Shown one piece after another: positions 18,101-26,178 of a DNA stretch of 64,000 bases. Position numbers and translations under genes: made by a program. The DNA is taken from contig CAZSGH010000002.1 in the NCBI GenBank assembly GCA_964606405.1, positions 43,561-107,560 on the forward strand, read 5' to 3'. Source of the DNA: GCA-002282575 sp964606405 (lineage in GTDB: Bacteria; Pseudomonadota; Gammaproteobacteria; Thiomicrospirales; Thiomicrospiraceae). The notes under the pieces are model-generated. The model ran no database searches. It was not told the origin of the DNA and was given only the letters and a program-made list of their open reading frames with translations. Numbering within the stretch: the first letter of the stretch is position 1; each line of letters opens with the position of its first letter.

Positions 18101-20392
18101 GCAGCTCGTACGGGTGCTGTTCTGGGTAAGTCAGCTGGAACAGTTGTAGGTGGTACTGTGGCAAGGACTGTCGATATGCAAGTGCTTACTGGTGCAGCAG
18201 GCGGCATCGCGGGATTCGGAGCTGGTGGTGCAGCACTTGGAGGAGCTGGAGGCGGTAATCATAATGGTTCTGGTACAACCACAGCATTGCCTGACGGTAG
18301 AACATTCGGTTGGAATGGTGATGTTCCCGTTGTCATACCCGCGCAGACTGGTAGTACAGGACAGAATAAAGACAATCCAACAGTGACTACTGACCCAAAA
18401 AATATACCAGATGGTTATTCTGACGCTGGAGGCCTAACTTTATCTGATGCAGGGAACAATAAGCCACTCGTTACAAATAACACCAGACTAGCGCCTGTCG
18501 ATGGAAAGAGAATTGACTCAATGACAAATGCACTAACGTCAATGCTTGGTGGCACACCAACTACTGGCAACGGTAAACCTAAAGTTACGAAATCACGTAC
18601 AGTCAAGCCTGCTGCACCAGCACAGCCGACATCGATCGGCACCTCCGATGCGAGCCGTTCGGATGTCAGTACAGCGAATACAGGCGCGACGACTATTGCT
18701 AATGGCACAGCGCAAGCCGCTCAGCCATTAGAAACATCACAGGTGCATGCTGATGTCCCTGCTGCAGCTCAATCTTCGACTCAGCAGCTAATAACAGGTG
18801 GACAGTCGTCAACCACTGCTGCGCCTGAATCTAAGGTCGATGCTAAATCAACACCTGCGGCAGATGCGGCTCAACTGAGCACAGGCACGGCTAACGCCCA
18901 GCCTGCTCAATCAAGCCAAGCAATGACAACAGCTGGTGATAATACCAACCGTCCTGATGTGAGTCACAACCAGGGCGCTCACCAAGGTGGACGCTCACCC
19001 GTGGGTGAGTCAGGTACTGGCAGTGCTGGTCAAGCGAGTGTCACACCAGGTCAGCAAGCAACGCAACCTGCTAAAGCATTTGATGACGTACCTGCTGCAC
19101 CAGCACAGCCGACATCAATCGGCACCGCTAATGCGAACCGTTCTGATGTCAGTACCGCGAATACAGGCACAAGTCATCAAGCGAGTGTGACGACGATTGA
19201 TAATGGCACAGCGCAAGCCGCTCAGCCATTAGCAACGTCACCGGTGCATGCTGATGTCCCTGCTGCAGCTCAACTGAGCACAGGCACAGCTAACATCCAG
19301 CCTGCTCAATCGAGCCAATCAATGACAACAGCTGGTGACAACACCAACCGTCGTGATGTCAGTACAGCCAATACAGGAGCAAGGACTCAAGCCAGTGCTG
19401 CGACGGTTGAAAACGGCACCGCGCAAGCCCCTCAGCCATTAACAACGTCACAGGTGTATTCTGATGTGCCTGCAGCAGCTACAGCTCAATCATCCACTCA
19501 AAATCTAATAGGTGGTAAATCGTCGGCCACTGCTGCGCCTGAATCTAAGGTCGATGCTAAATCAACACCTGCTGTTGATGCGGTTCAACCGAGCACAGGC
19601 ACGGCTAACGCCCAGCCTGCTCAATCAAGCCAAGCAATGACAACGGCTGGTGACAACACCAACCGTCCTGATATCAATCACAACCAGAGTGCTCACCAAA
19701 GTGATCGCGCACCCGTTAGTGAGTTAGCTTCTGGCAGTACTACTCAACCGAACGTTAACCCAAGCAAGCAAGCAGCACAAGTATTTAATGATGTACCTAC
19801 TGCACCAGCACAACCGGCATTGAGCGGCACCACTGATGAGAACCGTTCGGATGTCAGTACCGCGAATGCGGGCACAAGTCCTCAAGCGAATGTGACGACA
19901 GTTGATCATGGCACAGCGCAAGCAGCTCAGCCATTAACAACCTCACAGGTGCATACTGATGTCCCAGCAACACCTCAATCATCGATTCATAATCTAACAG
20001 GTGGACAGTCATCATCCACTGCTGCACATGAGTCTAAAGTAGACGCTAAAGCAACATCGACTACGCCTACGGCAGATTCAGCTCTATTGAGCACTGGCAC
20101 GGCTAACGCCCAGCCTGCTCAATCAAGCCAAGCAATGACAACGGCTGGTGACAACACCAACCGTCCTGATATCAATCACAACCAAGGTGCTGGTGATCGA
20201 GGCGCTCAGACAGAAGTGAGAACAGTAGAAACGCAGACACAAGTTAATACTATCGAGACGCAGCACCATACCAATACGATTACACAAAAGGTTAGCGGAT
20301 CCGCACAATCACAGCCTGCACCAAAGGTTGGCAGCAACCAAACCAAAAATGCTAATGCTGCTAATAAAGGAGATAAACCTGATGTTAGTTAA
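15191..20392 (+). CDS. traG: TraG mating-pair stabilisation protein with giant repeat tail
   Basis: Multi-function inner-membrane protein for pilus assembly and mating-pair stabilisation. The N-terminal TraG_N domain has membrane helices about residues 30-75 and 350-475. A central Gln/Ala/Ser-rich coiled region follows (about 480-960), then a Gly-rich hydrophobic patch about 980-1025. The last 600 residues are low-complexity Ala/Thr/Gln/Ser and contain long imperfect repeats. At 1733 residues it is far longer than F TraG (about 940). No stop or frameshift interrupts it. It meets a minus-strand gene two bases after its stop. Confidence 0.93.
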   Translation: MEIITYWNGEELSYVLNAISSLMNSLDFASLLKTISYTAVMVAFMMGVTGLMKQEDWPKYVAVMVVFIYVMTGPRSTVTITDQSVSMPATVVGGVPMPLAWIGSTTSGIGAWLTTAVETVFQVLPPLTSGNVPYPPELSFTGGGGPLFGHRIIQESGMLSINSPVLSQDMMSFYRECVIPDINTGYLNVNDLNTTSNIWSMLNDTNPARYVTIHYYDSGTGKWAWDASAINCQQAYARLTGYLNSEATTTLHQLGRRMNYKSNQAAAESMIVGQLQSGYGAMLGISANAVDIVKQKMMTNFIREASYKIPAMSGDPASTQIGLAQAQAEAQYASSSLTMRKVAEGLLPKVRNIIEALIYALFPILVIYVIMAGHNALKPLAMYLKLAVWIQLWPMLYAIMNFFTTFGMAKQWQAETLGNGLAMQYSALIHAGAASDMSVAGMMISMIPAIAWMLASGSVYAATQVATGMMQPANSAASSAGSQAALGNIGMGNTNLNSASTDKYDMSPNISTGTMSMRGGNGSEHNFTSSGGLGGGGDVARNDGFRMNNLSANASQEWAAVQTAQKTLTNAEAALKTSQESYQSAIGSNSGTSYDFASNASNMQSFTKGMGKDESNEFAKGAQSYQSSADSIAKSLGIDSAQAKQLMASTGFGWNGGWLPGLEAKVNGSAQYSQAQKDAFNQATTGENGKKLDEASRWAEKVNQNSGWSDVAQHGNTASKKIASGVMETRARASAVTAAKSNVLTAQQALSDAESSAVKASFNDNIGRNAGNAKLQGFLEEGQKIAQRKGMTDPGDIAYFARQYAGQKTRDWVKSMGGSDDLAKRIIAANENPGVTIEQRHKKNVGSVDAAGDPTALANNAKGLYEGEMGTAQAKVNAGMQKLDKDVNGMKQRVDSFRASTGKDMDAKQTEALKAAEAAGLITFDDKSGKYTINDPDMGKNIDKAATEVSDLTGGKVTPEQVKDVVGTLAAARTGAVLGKSAGTVVGGTVARTVDMQVLTGAAGGIAGFGAGGAALGGAGGGNHNGSGTTTALPDGRTFGWNGDVPVVIPAQTGSTGQNKDNPTVTTDPKNIPDGYSDAGGLTLSDAGNNKPLVTNNTRLAPVDGKRIDSMTNALTSMLGGTPTTGNGKPKVTKSRTVKPAAPAQPTSIGTSDASRSDVSTANTGATTIANGTAQAAQPLETSQVHADVPAAAQSSTQQLITGGQSSTTAAPESKVDAKSTPAADAAQLSTGTANAQPAQSSQAMTTAGDNTNRPDVSHNQGAHQGGRSPVGESGTGSAGQASVTPGQQATQPAKAFDDVPAAPAQPTSIGTANANRSDVSTANTGTSHQASVTTIDNGTAQAAQPLATSPVHADVPAAAQLSTGTANIQPAQSSQSMTTAGDNTNRRDVSTANTGARTQASAATVENGTAQAPQPLTTSQVYSDVPAAATAQSSTQNLIGGKSSATAAPESKVDAKSTPAVDAVQPSTGTANAQPAQSSQAMTTAGDNTNRPDINHNQSAHQSDRAPVSELASGSTTQPNVNPSKQAAQVFNDVPTAPAQPALSGTTDENRSDVSTANAGTSPQANVTTVDHGTAQAAQPLTTSQVHTDVPATPQSSIHNLTGGQSSSTAAHESKVDAKATSTTPTADSALLSTGTANAQPAQSSQAMTTAGDNTNRPDINHNQGAGDRGAQTEVRTVETQTQVNTIETQHHTNTITQKVSGSAQSQPAPKVGSNQTKNANAANKGDKPDVS
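18600..20190 (+). repeat. imperfect long repeats inside traG
   Basis: In-frame repeats encoding units of roughly 110-190 residues. Recurring strings are APAQPTSIGT, RSDVSTANTG, NGTAQAAQPL, TSQVHADVPAA, AAPESKVDAKSTPA and SSQAMTTAGDNTNRPD. The last occurs four times and other pieces are missing from some units, as expected for recombination between repeats. Nucleotide identity between units is high, which points to recent duplication or gene conversion. Confidence 0.88.
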
Positions 20393-20394
20393 CG

Positions 20395-20670
20395 TTATCG
20401 ATAAGCCGGATAGGGTTGAGCTTCTTGCGAGTAAGGATTTTGATTTTGCATCATGTAAGGATTTTTTAGGTTTTGATTGTAAGGCTGTTGGTAAGGATTG
20501 CCATACTGATTTTGATATTGTTGCTGCTGACTTTGTGTTCCACGATCTACCGCTTGTTGCATCGGCTGTGTAATGGCTTGGTTAATTAAGTCCAGCATAG
20601 GATCAGCGCTCGCAATATTTGATATTGCAATGAGTGAACCTGCAAGTAATAACAACTTTGATCTTTTCAT
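20395..20670 (-). CDS. small exported Gln/Asn/Pro-rich protein
   Basis: Ninety-one residues: a clear signal peptide (MKRSKLLLLAGSLIAISNIASA), then a short helix and a tail dominated by Gln, Asn, Tyr and Pro. ATG follows AAGGTTG; longer in-frame starts would spoil the signal sequence. Convergent with traG with a two-base gap. Function unknown. Confidence 0.65.
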   Translation of the reverse strand: MKRSKLLLLAGSLIAISNIASADPMLDLINQAITQPMQQAVDRGTQSQQQQYQNQYGNPYQQPYNQNLKNPYMMQNQNPYSQEAQPYPAYR

Positions 20671-20701
20671 AATGAACAACCTTTGTATAAAGAAAAATGA
20701 T

Positions 20702-21232
20702 TTAGGTAGAAGACTTGGGCGGTGCAACCAACTGAGTAATCAGCCAATCAATGTATGTAATACTGCTATAACTCACTGGCTGATGGCTACGCCAACGTGC
20801 ACGCAAAATTTTAAGGCGGTGGTAGATGCGTTCAATTAACTCAGTTTCAGATTTGATCGATGTTGCCCAAGTCTTATGCGCCTTATCCTCTGCATATCGA
20901 GTATTAAGATCAATATTTCCCGAAAAATATAAGTCTATTGGCATAAATGAGTCTTCAAGCTTAGTAAACGCAGAAAAGTCCAACTCATTAGCAAGCTCTT
21001 GTGCAAAAGACTCATACTCTTTGGTTTTGGCTGCAAACTGGTCTGCACTGTTTGCAAAAGAGCTTAGCTGTTTCGTATATTCACTTATCAATGCCTTATT
21101 AAACTTTAACTCCCGAAAAACAGCCTCTCGGATAGCACCTCTAGAATTAACAAACTCTGCATCCCGTTTTAAGTTTTCAACCCCTTTCTTTACTAGATGC
21201 TCCCACGCCACAGTAAAAATCGTTTCAAACAT
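20702..21232 (-). CDS. hypothetical soluble protein
   Basis: Largely helical 176-residue protein with a Phe/Glu-rich centre and a basic region (RIYHRLKILRARWRSH, about 138-153). The ATG has AGGA eight bases upstream; a TTG two codons earlier is less likely. No family recognised. It lies upstream of the Gln-rich gene, which starts 32 bases after its stop. Confidence 0.6.
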   Translation of the reverse strand: MFETIFTVAWEHLVKKGVENLKRDAEFVNSRGAIREAVFRELKFNKALISEYTKQLSSFANSADQFAAKTKEYESFAQELANELDFSAFTKLEDSFMPIDLYFSGNIDLNTRYAEDKAHKTWATSIKSETELIERIYHRLKILRARWRSHQPVSYSSITYIDWLITQLVAPPKSST

Positions 21233-21278
21233 TATCAATTTCCTATTACAAATTAAATTACTTTTCGGTCAAAGGATA

Positions 21279-21578
21279 TTAAGTACGCCACTCGTCAACG
21301 CGTTCAATTTTACCCGTGTATTTATTACGCCACACGGTGCGGGACAAAGAACCAACTGGCCAGCCATCTTCGTGAACAGCACTAAACACACGTTGTTTAT
21401 TGTGTTCAACTTCTTTGATAAGGTGAGGTTCGTCAATTGGTCCGTGAACGCTATAGCCTACTTTAAGCATAAACCACATGTTGTCGAGGATGTTGCCAAG
21501 ATATTTAAGGACAGTAAGCAGAAACGACATAACAGGATTAGTTGCGAATTCGTTTAGTTTGAATTTTAGAGTTTCCAT
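21279..21578 (-). CDS. hypothetical small membrane-associated protein
   Basis: Ninety-nine residues: an amphipathic or weak membrane helix about 14-40, then a charged domain with conserved-looking VFSAVHEDGWPVGSLS. No family recognised. Same strand and orientation as the gene after it. Confidence 0.6.
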   Translation of the reverse strand: METLKFKLNEFATNPVMSFLLTVLKYLGNILDNMWFMLKVGYSVHGPIDEPHLIKEVEHNKQRVFSAVHEDGWPVGSLSRTVWRNKYTGKIERVDEWRT

Positions 21579-21785
21579 GATACACCGCCTAAGTTTTGCG
21601 TTTCGTTATGAGCATTATTGCGCTGTGAAGTGGTGGTGTCAAGTGGTTTTGTGAAAATAATTTGATTTATTTTATTAAATATCAACAGGTTATATTGTTA
21701 CAACTATAGGATCGTAACGCCGAATACAGTCACAGTTGAGACAACCTTAAATAGTATTTTTTTGGGACAAATTAGGAGATTAGTG

Positions 21786-22397
21786 ATGAAAGATTTGGGG
21801 CAAAATGTGCTTTTTAACATAGCCAAAATAGTTCAACAAATGAAGAAAGAATTAGTGGCGAACAACGAAGATGTTTATCTTGTCATCGGCTCCGATGGCG
21901 ACTTGTTTTCTGTCGAAATTTGCTCAGGTGAATTTGACAGCAGAAAAATCATTAAACTGATACACATCAATATCAAACCAAAAGCAGAACAGCCTTATGA
22001 GCTAAAAGACATCATACAACTTGCCACAGCTTCGGAATGGAACGCATTCATAAAACTTCTCTCAATTGCAGTTCAAGCGTCAAAGGTTGAGATTTGCCAC
22101 CCAATAGATGGTAATGGTGAATTCTTAACTGATTGGGATTCTGCTGTTGAGATGGTGTCAACGGATAACGAAAAATTGAATAGTCTGTGTGAAGACAACA
22201 TCATAATGTCTGACCATATAACCGAACATCACCCTGTACCTTGGAAACTAGAAAAGGGTAGCGAAAATTATAGGTCAGTAATATTAGATCAAAACAATGC
22301 TATTGTATTGATTGGATTTAATGGCTCTGCATCCAATGAGGTCAGCGATGACGTTCTACAGGAAATCGTCGCTTGTGTAAACAAGTTTAATATGTAA
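21786..22397 (+). CDS. hypothetical acidic protein
   Basis: Soluble protein of 203 residues, rich in Asp, Glu and Ile, with no export signal. ATG is preceded by AGGAG eight bases upstream; a longer TTG start lacks a ribosome site. It stands alone on the plus strand and converges with the retron-like operon. Domains not recognised. Confidence 0.6.
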   Translation: MKDLGQNVLFNIAKIVQQMKKELVANNEDVYLVIGSDGDLFSVEICSGEFDSRKIIKLIHINIKPKAEQPYELKDIIQLATASEWNAFIKLLSIAVQASKVEICHPIDGNGEFLTDWDSAVEMVSTDNEKLNSLCEDNIIMSDHITEHHPVPWKLEKGSENYRSVILDQNNAIVLIGFNGSASNEVSDDVLQEIVACVNKFNM

Positions 22398-22426
22398 TGA
22401 CCAGTCAACTGATATGTAGCAGAAAA

Positions 22427-23194
22427 CTAGTTAAATTGATTTGGAAAACTAGCCATCATTTTTTCAACCTGAAATTTATTTGGTTGTAAAAATTGGTTTT
22501 CAAACAACCAGTTTAGATCAGGCTTTATATTTTCGTGCTCTAATAAGTCTGACTCGGATGGCTTTGCTTTAGATGAGCATGGTGCTTGAAACGTAAGTTT
22601 TAGAATACTCCAATCTTCATTTACTCTAATCCAAATATCTTCAAGTGTTCTTACTCGGTTACTATAATAAAACCTAATCCATGTGCTTCTAACTGACCTA
22701 GCCTTAATATTTGTGGGTGGTGGAAACTCACAAGTAGTCAAAAATATGTAAGGCAGATGCCATTCAAGTAGCCCACGATACGCCCAGATATTTTTGTTAT
22801 TTAACTCTCTAATCCAAGCTATAAACAAAAATATGTCAGTCATAGGGGCAAATTTTTGTATTAGCCCCCAGTGTCGCTCCCAATTATTGAAAAAGGAAAG
22901 TTTAACCAGATTAGCATTTGCAAGATCAGGGTCATTTGGCTTTAACATCTCATATTTCGTTTTACCAAAATCTTTCAGTACACAAAATTCATTATCATGA
23001 GGATGTGACCAAGTAGGATCTCTTTTAACTGAGTTTCTATCAACAGGAGACATCTTTGCACCACATGCTGGACATAAGATATCGTGTAATACCCGATTTA
23101 CTTTTTGATATTGATTAATATATTGTCCATATTGTTGATCAAAATCACTAACTGTAATTAGCTTATTAAGTATTGGATCAAAAGCTTTCTTCAT
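22427..23194 (-). CDS. zinc-motif protein at end of retron-like operon
   Basis: Soluble 255-residue protein. A probable zinc site is formed by CPAC (41-44) with a downstream H-x-H...C set (SHPHDNEFC, about 63-71), followed by a long alpha/beta region rich in Trp and aromatics. It resembles the zinc region of CoiA-like or nuclease-associated proteins only superficially. Starts six bases after the 5'-nucleotidase gene, so it is almost certainly in the same operon and may be a further effector or accessory factor. Confidence 0.6.
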   Translation of the reverse strand: MKKAFDPILNKLITVSDFDQQYGQYINQYQKVNRVLHDILCPACGAKMSPVDRNSVKRDPTWSHPHDNEFCVLKDFGKTKYEMLKPNDPDLANANLVKLSFFNNWERHWGLIQKFAPMTDIFLFIAWIRELNNKNIWAYRGLLEWHLPYIFLTTCEFPPPTNIKARSVRSTWIRFYYSNRVRTLEDIWIRVNEDWSILKLTFQAPCSSKAKPSESDLLEHENIKPDLNWLFENQFLQPNKFQVEKMMASFPNQFN

Positions 23195-23200
23195 TAAGTT

Positions 23201-24133
23201 TTACTTCACAATATTCGCAATTCCAAATGGAATATGGACTAATGATATGTTCCCTGAATCCGTTTCAAGATGACCCTTTTGATCATCAAAAAATAGATGA
23301 GGTTTTAATATCTCCAAAATCCTAGACTTTTTCATTCCACCTAAAAAGAATGATTCATCAGGGGTTACGCCCCATTTACTCAAGGTAGTCACTACCCTTT
23401 CATGAGCTGGAGCATTTCTTGCAGTGATAATTGCAATTCGAAGAATTTTTTTATAATTTTGATCATTTAAAGCCAGCTTATCTTCAAGACTTTGCATAAA
23501 CGATAGCTTCTTAAATAAATCTGCTAATGGACCAGGATTGTGAGGAATTGATTTTTTTAAAGCCTCGTGCTCCTGAAACTCCAATAAGTCATTGTTTTCT
23601 TTGTACACTGACTCTGCCTCATCATCAGCGATTACCCCATCAAAGTCGAATGCAACTCGCAACTCTTGGTCACTCTCATCGTCTACAACGTTAGATGGCA
23701 AAACAACCCCAGCTGGATAGCCTAACTTAATAGCTTCTAAAACATCATTTTCGTTGGCACTCAAAAAAATGGAAATATTAAATGCTGGAATATATTCATG
23801 AGGTGACTTTCCTGCCATAAAAGCTGCCCGAGAAATATTCAATCCATAGTGGCTAATTGACCTAAACACCCGCATACCAGTTTCAGGAGAGTTCTTCGAT
23901 AGGAGAACAACTTCAACTGGCATTTCACTATTAAAAACTCTATTAATATTTAGAAACCTTTTTATGAAAGGAAAGGCCACACCTTTGTTAAAAGGGATAT
24001 CAATATTTTTCATTTGATAATTACGATAAGCATCTACACCAGATGTTTGATAAACATCATTAGATTCAGACAAATCAAATAAAGCACTTGACGCTACGCC
24101 GATAACTAGTTTTCTCTCAATAGGATATGGCAT
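23201..24133 (-). CDS. cytosolic 5'-nucleotidase (cN-I-like)
   Basis: Protein of 310 residues matching the 5'-nucleotidase family related to NT5C1. N-terminal GVASSALFDLSES, central ISIFLSANE, and the haloacid-dehalogenase-type nucleophile motif FDFDGVIADD at 162-171. C-terminal motifs are IITARNAPAHERV and FLGGMKKSRIL with a final FFDDQ. It should dephosphorylate nucleoside monophosphates. It begins three bases after the reverse transcriptase gene. In a retron setting it is a candidate effector that would drain nucleotide pools (inference). A housekeeping-like cargo role is the alternative. Confidence 0.82.
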   Translation of the reverse strand: MPYPIERKLVIGVASSALFDLSESNDVYQTSGVDAYRNYQMKNIDIPFNKGVAFPFIKRFLNINRVFNSEMPVEVVLLSKNSPETGMRVFRSISHYGLNISRAAFMAGKSPHEYIPAFNISIFLSANENDVLEAIKLGYPAGVVLPSNVVDDESDQELRVAFDFDGVIADDEAESVYKENNDLLEFQEHEALKKSIPHNPGPLADLFKKLSFMQSLEDKLALNDQNYKKILRIAIITARNAPAHERVVTTLSKWGVTPDESFFLGGMKKSRILEILKPHLFFDDQKGHLETDSGNISLVHIPFGIANIVK

Positions 24134-24136
24134 AAT

Positions 24137-25066
24137 CTACTGTTCCTTGTTTTTATTATTTATTTGTTTAACGATGTTCTGTTGCCCTCTCAGGCTTCCT
24201 GTCAATGATGCTATTTCGATTAAATCTGTTGAGTCATCAATCTGTTGTTTAGTAATTCTGATTTTCTTCTGTAACTTATTACTTGCTAACATTCCGCGAT
24301 CTGATAGACGCACGCCAGTAACTATTTTGGGCTGTGTGCTCGCATATGTTATTGATTTTGAGTTTTTGGTTTTAAGTCCATTGTTTCTAAGTAACTGACG
24401 AACCTCTGAGAGCATTTTCTTAGTTGCCTTTTCTCCTGAAATAGTGATGTCATCAACATAAAGCGTAAACACGCATTCGTGTGTTTGAGCCAGCGAGTTA
24501 ACTTGATCAAACACATCAACATAAGTCCAAAATGCTAAGCGATCGCTAAGGAAGCTACCTGTTGGTAATACCTGTTTAAGAGCACCTAAATCATCCCCTA
24601 ATGGTACAGTGCATAAATCAGCTAACAAAGAAGCTATATCATTACCACATTGGAATTTTTTAGCGAATAGGTTAAAGATCATCTCCCTTGATACGCTAGG
24701 AAAAAAACACTTTATATCAGTTTTTATTAGTGGATTTAATGAGATATGTTCCGCTGCATTGTCTATAAAAGATCGACCTTTTTTAGAAAAAACATAATCT
24801 GGCTGCTTGATCTTTGCCAAGTAGTTTGCTATTTTTCTATGGATAGTTTCTAAATCATATATGGGTTTTTGGTATTTTCTATCTTTATCAGCAATTGTCA
24901 CAATACCATGGTAATAATAAGATTCGATATTTTCTGACAGGCTTTTACAGGAGTACCAATCCAGTCCGATGATAGACTCAAACTGTGCTTTCCCTTTTAT
25001 CTTAAAGAGTGGCGATTGATGTAAAGGATAAGGAGTTTTAAGCAGCTTTTGGTGCAATACTGTCAT
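24137..25066 (-). CDS. retron-type reverse transcriptase
   Basis: RNA-dependent DNA polymerase of 309 residues. Visible motifs: NAAEH (103-107, the retron NAxxH signature), Asp117 in TDIKCFF, LPTGSFLS (167-174), catalytic YVDD (203-206) and VTG (249-251), the retron-specific region Y motif. ATG was preferred to an upstream TTG; the start overlaps the XRE gene by 29 bases. No maturase or endonuclease domain is present, which excludes a group II intron protein. It should convert the upstream structured RNA into msDNA. Confidence 0.88.
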   Translation of the reverse strand: MTVLHQKLLKTPYPLHQSPLFKIKGKAQFESIIGLDWYSCKSLSENIESYYYHGIVTIADKDRKYQKPIYDLETIHRKIANYLAKIKQPDYVFSKKGRSFIDNAAEHISLNPLIKTDIKCFFPSVSREMIFNLFAKKFQCGNDIASLLADLCTVPLGDDLGALKQVLPTGSFLSDRLAFWTYVDVFDQVNSLAQTHECVFTLYVDDITISGEKATKKMLSEVRQLLRNNGLKTKNSKSITYASTQPKIVTGVRLSDRGMLASNKLQKKIRITKQQIDDSTDLIEIASLTGSLRGQQNIVKQINNKNKEQ

Positions 25067-25364
25067 AGTCTGCCAACCACTCAAGAATTTTTAAAACTTT
25101 GTCTGCTGCAGAGATTCTGATCTTATTCTTGGCAATGTTCTTATTACCATCAATGCTTTCTGAAAACAATAAAATTGTTGATACAGGCATATTAAAAATA
25201 TTGGAGTATTTATTTAGCAAGTCAATACTAGGAGACTTAACACCTTTCTCAATCTCGCTTAAATACGAGTTAGATATCTCAAGTCGTCCAGCCAACTCAA
25301 CTTGTGTGAGCTGATGGTAAGTTCGAAGAAGCTTTAGTGCTCTATTAATCATTGAATTTTCCAT
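25038..25364 (-). CDS. XRE-family DNA-binding protein
   Basis: Protein of 108 residues with a lambda-repressor-like helix-turn-helix about 10-65 (LTQVELAGRLEISNSYLSEI) and a short alpha-helical tail that may dimerise. It overlaps the reverse transcriptase gene. HTH partners occur in some described retron types, where they act as regulator or toxin-linked component. Here it could control the operon or work with msDNA. Start may be this ATG or one four codons later. Confidence 0.85.
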   Translation of the reverse strand: MENSMINRALKLLRTYHQLTQVELAGRLEISNSYLSEIEKGVKSPSIDLLNKYSNIFNMPVSTILLFSESIDGNKNIAKNKIRISAADKVLKILEWLADYDSIAPKAA

Positions 25365-25400
25365 TGTTGAGACAAAGGGATACTGCTATTTTTCATTCGT

Positions 25401-25526
25401 CTATAAAAACCAGTAACAAAACTGGCTAAACAACCAATAAACAAGCTTGATTACAGCAGACTTCACAAGAAATCTTTTGATACGCTTAACAACAGTTCCC
25501 TGCTCTTTGGAAGATTTTTGGTCCAT
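25401..25526 (-). CDS. 41-aa basic amphipathic/membrane peptide
   Basis: Starts MDQKSSKEQ, has a strongly basic stretch (VVKRIKRFLVKSAVIKL) and a hydrophobic aromatic C-terminus (VYWLFSQFCYWFL). The composition resembles small membrane toxins. AAAGGAG lies six bases before ATG, and a stem-loop in the RNA abuts that site. It sits between the structured RNA and the XRE gene. Expression is likely; toxicity is conjecture. Confidence 0.6.
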   Translation of the reverse strand: MDQKSSKEQGTVVKRIKRFLVKSAVIKLVYWLFSQFCYWFL

Positions 25527-25544
25527 GATGGACTCCTTTATTGC

Positions 25545-25688
25545 ACTGCAAAATCGCAGCCGTCGTACGCAATAAGTCCAAAGCAATGAGCAGGTTGACC
25601 CCCTTTATTACAATGCATCACTCAGCCACGTCGTGCTGAGTGATGCTTTTTTCGGCGCACCACGTATGACTCAGTGACGAGGTGTGCA
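25545..25688 (-). ncRNA. candidate retron msr-msd RNA
   Basis: Upstream of the retron-type operon and without an ORF. On the minus strand the first stem-loop opens with GCACACC and closes with GGTGCGC. The second is a perfect 12-bp hairpin (GCATCACTCAGC / GCTGAGTGATGC, loop of eight). Then come a GGGGGTC spacer and a third stem (TTATTGC / GCAATAA, enclosing CTGC / GCAG) touching the ribosome site of the 41-aa peptide. A stem-loop followed by a long hairpin is the expected msr-msd layout, but the branching G and the a1/a2 pairing are not identified. Confidence 0.55.
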
Positions 25689-25691
25689 GAA

Positions 25692-25720
25692 GTATCAGAG
25701 CTTACGCTCCACAAAGTCAA
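25692..25720 (-). promoter_or_regulatory. predicted promoter of retron-like operon
   Basis: TTGACT and TGATAC are separated by 17 bases on the minus strand. Transcription would begin a few bases before the first stem-loop of the candidate RNA. Agreement with the sigma70 consensus is good, and the position fits an RNA that starts at its first stem. Confidence 0.6.
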
Positions 25721-25929
25721 AAAGACTTCCAATTACCGACGGTTATCTTTTTTCAATCTTCTGCGTCAGATTCTAGCATCAACTTCCTTAATTTGCAAAC
25801 TTTTTCGCAAATAGCGAATAAAATACTCAAAACCATCTTGAAAATTAACGAAGACCGCACTATATTGGTAGCTGTAAGGGCAATCCTATCTTTTGCTTTT
25901 TTATCAACAACTCAAAAGGTTAATTTAAC

Positions 25930-26172
25930 ATGAATACAAAACAAACGTCTGAAGGCTTAGCACAACTGGCCGCACGCACACTTAATGACGACAACTCATC
26001 CAAGATCGCTAAACGATTAGCTGGATCTGCATTATCACAAACGCACACAGGCAACCAAACAAGTGCTGAGATGGAAGGCTTAGCGTCATCAGTTCTTAGA
26101 AGTACAAAGTACAGTGACGATACTAAATCTTTAGCTGGTTCGATCCTTTCTCAGTCAAACAAACAGAGATAG
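25930..26172 (+). CDS. small conserved protein of helical repeats
   Basis: Eighty residues made of two similar halves (SKIAKRLAGSALSQ and DTKSLAGSILSQS, each before a Thr/Asn-rich turn). The start is well separated from the divergent retron promoter. Proteins of this appearance are common in gammaproteobacterial mobile elements, but I know no function. The next gene follows after six bases. Confidence 0.7.
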   Translation: MNTKQTSEGLAQLAARTLNDDNSSKIAKRLAGSALSQTHTGNQTSAEMEGLASSVLRSTKYSDDTKSLAGSILSQSNKQR

Positions 26173-26178
26173 AGATTT

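Noticed and set aside
24137..25066. Reverse transcriptase as a group II intron or DGR protein
   Set aside because: No maturase or endonuclease domain and no template/variable repeat seen; NAxxH and VTG motifs favour a retron.
25615..25652. Perfect hairpin followed by six T as a plus-strand terminator
   Set aside because: No plus-strand gene lies upstream; on the other strand it sits just behind the predicted promoter of the retron-like operon, so I read it as part of the structured RNA. The terminator reading cannot be fully excluded.
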